From positions 1-44,076 of IMG/VR virus record IMGVR_UViG_3300031565_000090: a stretch of DNA of 44,076 bases. One strand, 5' to 3'. A program made the translations under genes and the position numbers. The notes under the pieces were generated by a model. It was not told where the DNA came from. It made no database searches and worked only from the letters and a program-made list of their open reading frames with translations. Every line of letters begins with the position of its first letter. Positions within the stretch are counted from its first letter, which is position 1. Source of the stretch: a virus. This document shows positions 22,925-29,420 of this stretch, in pieces.

Positions 22925-24043
22925 TTAGCTACGAAAGACCAATATATCTTCCTTGTCCAGCACCGGCGCATCGGGATACTTTTGCTGGTAGATCGTGCGC
23001 CAGAATGATTGGCTTGTGAGTTTCCGATAGTGCCTTTCAACGAACTGGAAGCCAGCTTGCTCGCATAGCTTTATCGTGTCCAGATCCAGCCGGATCTCCT
23101 GTTTCTCCCGGATGAAGTTCTTGGTAACTAATATCAGCAGTCCGCCATCCTTGAGGATGGCAAAGCAGTTTTGATATACGAGAAGCATAGCCTGAAGGTA
23201 GGAGTCGGACTTGAGGTTGCCGATGTTATTAGGTGAGCTCGAGGGATATGTCAGATGAACTTGGCTATGAGGTGGCGCAATCTTCCTGCCATCCCCCCAT
23301 TTGGTTTGGTCAATAGAGTGTTTGCGGTCTTCAGGTTCGCTAAGACTATCCTCATACGGTGGGCTTGATATGACAGCATCAACCTGATAACCTTGGGCGG
23401 TGTGAGGGTGAGATTTACGCCCAAACCTTGCTGATGTCGGGTCCCTAGACAGTTTCTCCCAAAAGGGAGCCCTATCTTCCCCGGTGGCACTTTGTTGGTA
23501 TGGGGGTGAGCTAATCACAGCATCTATTGAGCCATAGGGGAGATTGCCGAGATTGCCTTTTGATTGGCGATAATCCGATAATTGGACTTGGGAATGTGGA
23601 CCATGTGAGCCTGGGTAACTATTTGGTTGACCGGTAACGTTACTCTCGGCATACGGCGGGCTCGAGATAATGGAATCCACCAGTAATCCTTCAAGTTGTA
23701 TGGCATCGCCCTGTAAAATAACCGCCGTTCCCATCTCGTATCCCATTTCGGGACCGAGGGTTTGAATCTTAGTCCAGTTGTCCCTTTGCATCTGGACAAA
23801 CTTTGCCTCCAGCTCAACGGTGATGACGTGCCTTCCTGTAGTGCAAGCTATAAGTAGCGTTCCCTGGCCAGCCATCGGATCCAGTATCACTTCCCCTGGC
23901 TTGGAATACCTCTCGATAAGCCAGCGCTGCAAAGGCAACATCATCTTGGCCGGGTGAGCGAATGAGCCAGCGCTGAAGTATTTGTCCCTATGCTTCTTAT
24001 CCGGCTTGAAGGTTATCTCCTGATATTGAGCCTTGCCCTTCAT
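22925..24043 (-). CDS. DNA methyltransferase with three SPPY motifs, 372 aa
   Basis: An AdoMet-binding motif (VILDPMAGQGTLLIAC, residues about 52-67, with an acidic VELE strand) is followed by three SPPY motifs at residues 128-131, 179-182 and 227-230, each in a VISSPPYxxS-like context. The segments after the first and third (HSQVQL...NLGNL and HSQVHL...NIGNL) also repeat. One motif would be enough for amino-methyl transfer, so the extra copies look like duplications, perhaps now inserted loops. The C-terminal part (ILKDGGLLILVTKNFIRE) completes the fold. Likely an N4-cytosine or N6-adenine methylase without a partner nuclease. Confidence 0.8.
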   Translation of the reverse strand: MKGKAQYQEITFKPDKKHRDKYFSAGSFAHPAKMMLPLQRWLIERYSKPGEVILDPMAGQGTLLIACTTGRHVITVELEAKFVQMQRDNWTKIQTLGPEMGYEMGTAVILQGDAIQLEGLLVDSIISSPPYAESNVTGQPNSYPGSHGPHSQVQLSDYRQSKGNLGNLPYGSIDAVISSPPYQQSATGEDRAPFWEKLSRDPTSARFGRKSHPHTAQGYQVDAVISSPPYEDSLSEPEDRKHSIDQTKWGDGRKIAPPHSQVHLTYPSSSPNNIGNLKSDSYLQAMLLVYQNCFAILKDGGLLILVTKNFIREKQEIRLDLDTIKLCEQAGFQFVERHYRKLTSQSFWRTIYQQKYPDAPVLDKEDILVFRS

Positions 24044-24253
24044 TCAACCAACCTTGTCTTGACCGTCAGGGAATAGCTGTATCTCAGCCATCCCTAGTGC
24101 CTCTGCCAATGACTTCCGCGCCTTGGGCCAAGGAGCCAATCGCCCACACTCGATAGCACTCAAATTAGGGGATGCCATACGGGCTCGCCGTGCTAGTTCC
24201 ACCTGGCTCAACCCTAATTCCTGCCGGCGTTCCTTAATTCTGTTTGCTTCCAT
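24044..24253 (-). CDS. XRE-family HTH regulator, 69 aa
   Basis: Almost the whole protein is one XRE helix-turn-helix (RIKERRQELGLSQVELARRARMASPNLSAIECGRLAPWPKARKSLAEALG). It is directly followed by the triple-SPPY methylase (stop and start adjacent), so the two are co-transcribed, like controller proteins beside methylases. A strong promoter ends 12 bases before its ATG with no SD, suggesting an almost leaderless message. It is a candidate to bind the 28-bp motif upstream at 24340-24367. Confidence 0.8.
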   Translation of the reverse strand: MEANRIKERRQELGLSQVELARRARMASPNLSAIECGRLAPWPKARKSLAEALGMAEIQLFPDGQDKVG

Positions 24254-24265
24254 AGTATTATATAT

Positions 24266-24294
24266 ATTGTATAGTATAATAATGGGCTTGTCAA
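24266..24294 (-). promoter_or_regulatory. Strong sigma70-like promoter of the HTH gene
   Basis: On the minus strand TTGACA (24294-24289), 17 bases, TACAAT (24271-24266). The ATG at 24253 begins 12 bases past the -10, so the transcript would have about 5 leader bases. An AT-rich, partly palindromic stretch overlaps the -10. Confidence 0.75.
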
Positions 24295-24339
24295 GGGGTT
24301 TTGGGGATTTCTTACTAAATTATTTGGTGGGTGTTAGGG

Positions 24340-24367
24340 ATTGCCCAGAATATGTGTTTTGAGCCAT
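24340..24367 (-). promoter_or_regulatory. 28-bp motif, copy 8
   Basis: ATTGCCCA-N12-TGAGCCAT, 86 bases upstream of the HTH gene start and about 45 bases upstream of its -35. Unlike most copies it does not touch a stop codon or an SD. A lone half-site (TGGGCAAT, 24437-24444) directly follows the next gene's stop. Confidence 0.65.
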
Positions 24368-24444
24368 AAAATCAACAAAACAATGCGGTTTTGTATCTGT
24401 CCAGACAGATAAAATGGCAGGGGTTTTCAACTATTTTGGGCAAT

Positions 24445-24627
24445 TTAGAGAAAGTTGGCAGGGCGTCGTTTCTTATGAATACCCATCTGGTTCAGTCGCC
24501 GTGTAACATCGGTTTTTGTCTTCAGGGGGCCTTCCGCAAAGCCATAGACGATGCCACGCTTAGGTTTCTGTGTAACGACACTAACCTTCCTGCTTTTGTC
24601 CTTGGGATACTTAATATAATATGACAT
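24445..24627 (-). CDS. Small basic protein, 60 aa
   Basis: The ATG at 24627 has a perfect AGGAGGT SD. The product is Lys/Arg-rich with short beta-like segments (YYIKYPKDKSRKVSVVTQKPKRGIVYGFAEGPLKTKT). It is followed by a half-copy of the 28-bp motif. Function unknown; it is the last of three similar-sized basic proteins encoded downstream of the polyvalent protein. Confidence 0.55.
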   Translation of the reverse strand: MSYYIKYPKDKSRKVSVVTQKPKRGIVYGFAEGPLKTKTDVTRRLNQMGIHKKRRPANFL

Positions 24628-24648
24628 TTGTAACCTCCTATTCAAACT

Positions 24649-24894
24649 TTACTTTATCCGCACAAGGCCACTTCTAGCCTTGTTCCAAGACTTCATTCGG
24701 TCCTTGTAGTATTGCCTGGCGCGTGTTCCCAAGATGCTGTGTGCTTTTGTCGCGGATGGCACTTTCATAAGGGCCTTGGCAATAGCATTTGGGGTATCTA
24801 CACAATACGCTACCTTTTTGCCTCTACTGTTCAGCAATGTGGCTCTAACTGACCACACTGTACCCAGCGGGGCGACCTTCCGCTTCTTTGGCAT
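24649..24894 (-). CDS. Small basic protein, 81 aa
   Basis: The ATG at 24894 follows GAGGTGA. The product is basic: KKRKVAPLGTVWSVRATLLNSRGKK, then a helical AIAKALMKVPSATKAHS segment. It may bind nucleic acid. It is co-directional with the polyvalent protein gene upstream. Confidence 0.55.
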   Translation of the reverse strand: MPKKRKVAPLGTVWSVRATLLNSRGKKVAYCVDTPNAIAKALMKVPSATKAHSILGTRARQYYKDRMKSWNKARSGLVRIK

Positions 24895-24901
24895 ATTCAC
24901 C

Positions 24902-25087
24902 TCACTTAACAACTAGGCGATGTAATTTACCATCGCGTATTACTCTTGCCCTGTATCCCGTTCTCCTCATTCTTTTGGCTGAACTCATTGCGTCTCGCTT
25001 TACTGGCCACCCCTGAGATAATACATGATAGCCTTTTGGGATCTTTGATTTGAGTCTCTTTGCTAGTTCCGTATGCGTTCTATCCAT
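24902..25087 (-). CDS. Small basic protein, 61 aa
   Basis: ATG at 25087 with AGGAGGT SD. The alternation (GYHVLSQGWPVKRDAMSSAKRMRRTGYRARVIRDGKLHRLVVK) suggests a small beta-alpha-beta unit like a SPOR or rotated-tyrosine fold. A similar pattern occurs near the end of the 968-aa protein upstream (about residues 800-860), hinting at a detached domain copy. The function is unknown. Confidence 0.55.
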   Translation of the reverse strand: MDRTHTELAKRLKSKIPKGYHVLSQGWPVKRDAMSSAKRMRRTGYRARVIRDGKLHRLVVK

Positions 25088-25096
25088 TGTAACCTC

Positions 25097-28003
25097 CTAT
25101 GTAAACTTTATCTTCTTGAATCCCCGGTGATGTTTCCGGGATAGTCTCTTCTTGCCCTTGTCGGCGTAGGCCACGCCGGGGAGTATCCGACCTCGCCCTG
25201 GGGTGTCAACGCCCCGGATGTCAACCCGGTTAGGATTCTTCCGCCATACCTCGGCATTATCGACTGTGACTACCCGCTTGGCCAGCAATGCCCGGTCTAT
25301 GGCAATGGCTCTGTCTGAGCGCTTATCTTGTATACCGGCGACACTAGGTTTCGGCTTGAGTGCAGCGATTTCCTTTCGCTGTTTTGGCTCTTTCTTGGGC
25401 TTGGTTTCCGCTTTTGCCTCTTTAGCTAAAGTCTCAGGTGATTTACGGTATTTTACGCCCCATACGCCAGGATAGCGTTCATACACCTCCATCTCATAGA
25501 ATGGGAATCGCTTTTTGAGTGCCTCTGCACCCTTCTCCGCCTGTCCCTTTGTCTTATAGGTTACCAGATGCCCAAAAGCATCTCGGTCACCAGAGTAGAC
25601 TCGGCGTTCTGCCCATGCGGGCTCTTCCTTCCTGGGTTTTGGCTCAGGCTTGGCCTTTACCTTAGAGACTGGCACCTCGACAACCTCATTGAATTTACTA
25701 TGCCAAGCATCTTCTAGTGGTTTACCTTTGACCTGCACCTCTGCTATTTGCTGGCTGACCTTTTTGAGCTCATCCTCTAGCCCCTTTTCTCCATGGTATG
25801 ATCGCTTCTGTAGGTCATCTGACCGTTTCACAAGAGGGTCAAGTTCCTTCTTTCTAAAGTCATCTAGCCTTGCCCATAGCTTCTTAACCTCTGTGTCTCC
25901 TGAGCCCCTTAGCACCTGCACGGTCTCCTTCTTGGGTTCCGGCACGACCTTGGCTTGGGGAGATGATTTGGCCTCGGCCATATTTTTTACTTGATGCTCG
26001 GGGAAGCGTGACGATACTTGAGACAGCCTACCAGTTGGGGTTAGTTTGGTAAATTCATATTCCTTGCCCAAACTGGTATCAACAACATCCGTCAATTTCC
26101 AAGACTCGCCCGATGTCCCAATTTCCTTAGTGACAAAGCCTACCTTGGGCATACCAGCCTTTGGCACCTCTTTCTTCCCCAGTTCAGGGTAGTCCTTCAG
26201 GACTTCGGGGGGTACGGGCTTGCCTTCTTTGAGGGCTTGTTCTATATGCTCCAAGTGGTACTTACTCATAGTGCCTTTCCAGACACGCCTTGAGTCATCT
26301 GGTCGCAGATTCCCATAGTATAGTTCGGGGCTTTGTGCCTTTGAGCCAACCAAGCCCTGTTCTCGCATCGCCAGATATTCCTGTTTTGTCATCTCCCACG
26401 GTTCTTTGGTGGGCTTGGGCTTGGATTCTGGGGCTCGCGCTGGTTCACTCCTTACCAGTTTGGCTTGGTCCTTCGGTATTACACTAGTTTGACCGGCCTG
26501 GTGTCCAGATGTGATGACCACTTGGTAGCCCTGTACATCCTGCCTTCCCATTCGCACGGTGCCTTCTGCTATAACCCTGCCGTTCACTAAGCCATCGGTG
26601 ATAACATCGCCGGGTTTGATCTGGGCACCCTCTACCGTTGGCTTCGGTTCGATAGGCTTTAGTGCTTCTGGGGGTTTCGTTTCTACTTTCGGCTCCTCAA
26701 CCTTTGTTACCTTTTCCAACTGCTTGACATCATCGGCAAATTCCTCTAGCTTCTTTTCGGCTGTGGCACTCTTACGTGGTGGAGCCACATCACTACCCCT
26801 GAGTGTCCTTAACCTACCCTTGATTAGTGTCTCAACCTGTGGCATCATCTTGGCAAATTCGTCTTTGGTCCACCATCCTGGAGCTTTTTCATAAAAGGAA
26901 GGCGAGTCAGTTGCTACCCCGGCTTGCCCATTCTTGGTTGCTATGTACTGTTCGACAAGCCTAGCCCAAACTTCCCGGGGTTCTCGCCAGTAGGGTGACA
27001 GGCGCTCTCGGATTAGTTTAGTCTTTGCCTTCTCCTCATCACTGAGCCCCTTCCCGTAGTCGGCTTTCATTATGTCTCTGACCTCATGGATTTCATTGAT
27101 CTTGAAGGTTGCTTGCTCTATAAGGTTCCCCAGTGGGGTAGTCTGTTGTCCACTGTACCTCTTTTCGCTCGCCTCGGCAGTTGATGTACTTTCGATGGCT
27201 TTGTGGCCAGTTTTGCCCCACAGACGAGTATTGAGGTTTTCTACCCTGCCGGATTCGTGGTCGAGCCAGTGGCCTAGTTCGTGGCCGAGTGCATTGGTTC
27301 CCTTAACCCCGACATTTACGGCTCGTTCTTTGGGGGTGTAGGTTCCACCAAAGCCACTAAGGAATGGGTGCTTGCCACTTGTGTGGACTAGCGTAATATC
27401 GGTATTGTCAAACAGGTCATGGAGTGGACCAAGAGCGTCTTCTACTTCCCCAACCCCTTTGGCAATCTCCTCTAGTTGTCCTGATTCTATGGGCTTACCA
27501 TCCTGCCTTTTGACTTTATAGCCGAGTTCCTGCTTCATTTGTTCATTGATAGCGACAGACCGGTTGGCAAATGATGTCTTCCAGCCTTTTTCGTAGCGTT
27601 CCCGTGATCCTTGGGCCGCTTTGTATTCTGGAGCCTGGTTAATGATGTTCTGGGGGACTGGTTGCCCGGTGCTGATGGCCTTCTTGACCATCTTGGCGTA
27701 TTGCTCATGGAGATAATTGGTATTGACCTTTTGCCACTCGCCAGACTTTAACCTAGCAAGTTGCCTACCCCACATATCGATTGTCAATTCCTTCTTCTGG
27801 CGGATGATAGGCTTGACCTTGGAGGTCATGTTCTCGAGTTCCCTCTTGGCATAGTCTATGGCACGTTCATATTGTTTGATTTCCCTACGCACTCGGTCAT
27901 CAACATACTGGGCTTGGGTCATCTCATAGGGATGCACCACTTCGCTTTGCCGTTTCTGTACGGCCTCGGACATGGCTTGTTTAATCTCCGTTGCTATTGC
28001 CAT
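25097..28003 (-). CDS. Polyvalent-type protein with zincin domain, 968 aa
   Basis: A zinc-metallopeptidase motif HELGHWLDH lies at residues 241-249, followed by YWREPREVWARLVEQYI near 330, the arrangement of the zincin module of large polyvalent proteins (LPD1-like). A short H..-K-A-x3-G-x-PVP-x7-PE module occurs twice (about residues 98-127 and 540-570), also typical of phage polyvalent proteins. Long Lys/Glu/Pro-rich linkers join small beta domains, and the C-terminus is basic (KHHRGFKKIKFT). Such proteins are thought to be injected with viral or plasmid DNA to counter host defences; that role is inferred here. AGGAGGTG-type SD. Confidence 0.75.
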   Translation of the reverse strand: MAIATEIKQAMSEAVQKRQSEVVHPYEMTQAQYVDDRVRREIKQYERAIDYAKRELENMTSKVKPIIRQKKELTIDMWGRQLARLKSGEWQKVNTNYLHEQYAKMVKKAISTGQPVPQNIINQAPEYKAAQGSRERYEKGWKTSFANRSVAINEQMKQELGYKVKRQDGKPIESGQLEEIAKGVGEVEDALGPLHDLFDNTDITLVHTSGKHPFLSGFGGTYTPKERAVNVGVKGTNALGHELGHWLDHESGRVENLNTRLWGKTGHKAIESTSTAEASEKRYSGQQTTPLGNLIEQATFKINEIHEVRDIMKADYGKGLSDEEKAKTKLIRERLSPYWREPREVWARLVEQYIATKNGQAGVATDSPSFYEKAPGWWTKDEFAKMMPQVETLIKGRLRTLRGSDVAPPRKSATAEKKLEEFADDVKQLEKVTKVEEPKVETKPPEALKPIEPKPTVEGAQIKPGDVITDGLVNGRVIAEGTVRMGRQDVQGYQVVITSGHQAGQTSVIPKDQAKLVRSEPARAPESKPKPTKEPWEMTKQEYLAMREQGLVGSKAQSPELYYGNLRPDDSRRVWKGTMSKYHLEHIEQALKEGKPVPPEVLKDYPELGKKEVPKAGMPKVGFVTKEIGTSGESWKLTDVVDTSLGKEYEFTKLTPTGRLSQVSSRFPEHQVKNMAEAKSSPQAKVVPEPKKETVQVLRGSGDTEVKKLWARLDDFRKKELDPLVKRSDDLQKRSYHGEKGLEDELKKVSQQIAEVQVKGKPLEDAWHSKFNEVVEVPVSKVKAKPEPKPRKEEPAWAERRVYSGDRDAFGHLVTYKTKGQAEKGAEALKKRFPFYEMEVYERYPGVWGVKYRKSPETLAKEAKAETKPKKEPKQRKEIAALKPKPSVAGIQDKRSDRAIAIDRALLAKRVVTVDNAEVWRKNPNRVDIRGVDTPGRGRILPGVAYADKGKKRLSRKHHRGFKKIKFT

Positions 28004-28090
28004 ATATCACCTCCGTTTTGATGAATTGCTCAAAACAGTCTAAAATCTAGCCTATTTTCACCCCTCTTTTATAGCTACCACTACCTATTT

Positions 28091-28118
28091 ATTGCCCATT
28101 ATGGGCATTTCGGGCAGT
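28091..28118 (-). promoter_or_regulatory. 28-bp motif, copy 9
   Basis: ATTGCCCA-N12-CGGGCAGT. The right arm ends on the stop codon at 28118. The left arm also forms a tight palindrome TGCCCA-TTA-TGGGCA. The next gene (polyvalent protein) starts 87 bases away; a lone left arm (ATTGCTCA, 28025-28032) lies between. Confidence 0.65.
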
Positions 28119-28261
28119 CAGTCAATCCATATAAATAGTAGCTTGATGAACTCCCAGCCCTTACGCCAAAATCCCATCTCTTGCTCTTTTTGCAAGCTCG
28201 CATCTGGCTTACCCGGACGCTCGTTTACCTTGCACCACCATTCTTCTTTTATGAAACTCAT
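28118..28261 (-). CDS. Small protein, 47 aa
   Basis: ATG at 28261 with GGAGGTG SD and ATGA overlap with the upstream gene; stop TGA at 28118. The product is Trp- and Lys-rich with an aromatic, hydrophobic end (GFWRKGWEFIKLLFIWID) that may touch membrane. Function unknown. Confidence 0.55.
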   Translation of the reverse strand: MSFIKEEWWCKVNERPGKPDASLQKEQEMGFWRKGWEFIKLLFIWID

Positions 28262-28431
28262 ATATACACCTCCGGCGTTTCCTCGTATTCCACATTATCT
28301 TCATCGTTTAAGCTCATCAACTTATCACCACACCAGTAAATAGGTGTGCCTACGCCAGGGATTACCCTGTGCATATCTCCGCAATGAGGACACTTTATAT
28401 GCACTATAGCTAAAGTTGTTGCCTGTTCCAT
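28258..28431 (-). CDS. Small zinc-ribbon-like protein, 57 aa
   Basis: ATG at 28431, directly after the upstream stop, to TGA at 28258. CPHCG (residues 14-18) and WCG (33-35) with a His suggest half of a zinc ribbon. The C-terminus is acidic (LNDEDNVEYEETPE). It is translationally coupled on both sides. Function unknown. Confidence 0.55.
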   Translation of the reverse strand: MEQATTLAIVHIKCPHCGDMHRVIPGVGTPIYWCGDKLMSLNDEDNVEYEETPEVYI

Positions 28432-28641
28432 TCACTGCTTCTCCTCTTGATCTCGCAATTTCACCCGCTCTTCATATCCCCACCTGAAGCAGCAATAGCC
28501 GCTTATTGCTAGTGCAAACGGTATCATAACGATAAGTGTGGAGTTGAAAAGCAGATACGCAGCAAAAAAAGCCCAAGGCACCGCAAGAAGCAAGGCCAGC
28601 CCGAGTTCCTGGAGACGCATCCACTTGCGCTCTGCGTTCAT
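28432..28641 (-). CDS. Small membrane protein, 69 aa
   Basis: The start at 28641 is set by an ATGA overlap with the upstream gene; an ATG at 28716 lies inside that gene. Two adjoining hydrophobic helices (about residues 10-50) and a charged tail (RVKLRDQEEKQ). Function unknown; part of the minus-strand envelope-type operon. Confidence 0.55.
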   Translation of the reverse strand: MNAERKWMRLQELGLALLLAVPWAFFAAYLLFNSTLIVMIPFALAISGYCCFRWGYEERVKLRDQEEKQ

Positions 28642-28829
28642 TCGTGGATTAGTTCCCTGGACGGACTCATCACCTTGCCGATTGCTTCTATGGATTTCTT
28701 GAAGTGCTCTCGCCACTTTTGCTCCTCTATCCTTTGTATGAGGTTAACCCCCCGGATAAAAAGGAAGATAGTGAAAATCAGAACCGATAAGCTGCTTATG
28801 TAGTACAGCATTTGGTCAGCTAAACTCAT
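28638..28829 (-). CDS. Single-span membrane protein, 63 aa
   Basis: One hydrophobic helix (about residues 7-27) and a charged cytoplasmic tail (QRIEEQKWREHFKKSIEAIGK). AGGAGGTG SD. ATGA overlap with the following gene suggests the two membrane proteins are made together. Confidence 0.55.
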   Translation of the reverse strand: MSLADQMLYYISSLSVLIFTIFLFIRGVNLIQRIEEQKWREHFKKSIEAIGKVMSPSRELIHE

Positions 28830-28832
28830 ATT

Positions 28833-29411
28833 TCACCTCCTTACTAAACCGAATATGCCAGTTAACATGCTAACGGCTATTGGGGCAATCACTACCGCCA
28901 AGGTAATGAGCAATGCAATACCAAAAGCAAACCAAATTATGCCGATATACTGGAGCTCGGGACTTTTGAGAAAGTTGGCATTAAGCATAATCAGGTGAGG
29001 CAATGTGCCTGTAAAGAACTTGATGGGCAATGTGATTAAACCCCATGTTCCACCCGCCTCAACCTCCACTGCTATATTGAAACCCATGGCATTATTCAAG
29101 ACACTAGCCTCAGTGGTATAAATACGTGTGCCGGCAGTGTGCTCCGCTGGAGTAGTATCGTCATAGCCACGGGTATACACTGTAAAGCTCGTTGTATTCT
29201 TGGCAGAGTACATAATCTTTTCATTATCAATCACGATGATTTCCTTGTCGGCGAAGAGAGCTGTGCTTTCAGCGGGGATATATGCCTCTTCCTCAGTTAT
29301 GTTGCCTGCAAGTGTGGTAGAGACGATGCCACCCCCTCCCTGATATATCGCTGACAGGATAGACACTCCCACAAAAACTAGCAAGAATGTTGTTAGTAAT
29401 TTATGGCTCAT
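28833..29411 (-). CDS. Membrane protein with phage-type beta domain, 192 aa
   Basis: A signal-anchor helix (about residues 5-25), an exported beta-rich domain, then one or two C-terminal helices (about 155-185). The exported part has VYTRGYDDTTPAEHTAGTRIYT, close to the R-G-x-D-[GT]-T-x-A-x-H-x-A-G motif frequent in phage tail and baseplate proteins. It probably forms a complex with the 786-aa and 325-aa proteins encoded just upstream. AAGGAG SD. Confidence 0.65.
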   Translation of the reverse strand: MSHKLLTTFLLVFVGVSILSAIYQGGGGIVSTTLAGNITEEEAYIPAESTALFADKEIIVIDNEKIMYSAKNTTSFTVYTRGYDDTTPAEHTAGTRIYTTEASVLNNAMGFNIAVEVEAGGTWGLITLPIKFFTGTLPHLIMLNANFLKSPELQYIGIIWFAFGIALLITLAVVIAPIAVSMLTGIFGLVRR

Positions 29412-29420
29412 GTGTTCTCC

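Noticed and set aside
18796-28118. The 28-bp motif as crossover (res-type) sites of the serine resolvase
   Set aside because: The length and the copy beside the resolvase gene fit, but the central bases differ in almost every copy, which would block strand exchange between them. Arms, not centres, are conserved.
18796-28118. The 28-bp motif as rho-independent terminators or a CRISPR array
   Set aside because: Arms are only 8 bp with a 12-base loop and no T-run, SDs follow at once, and the spacing is gene-length rather than regular; nothing resembles CRISPR repeats and spacers.
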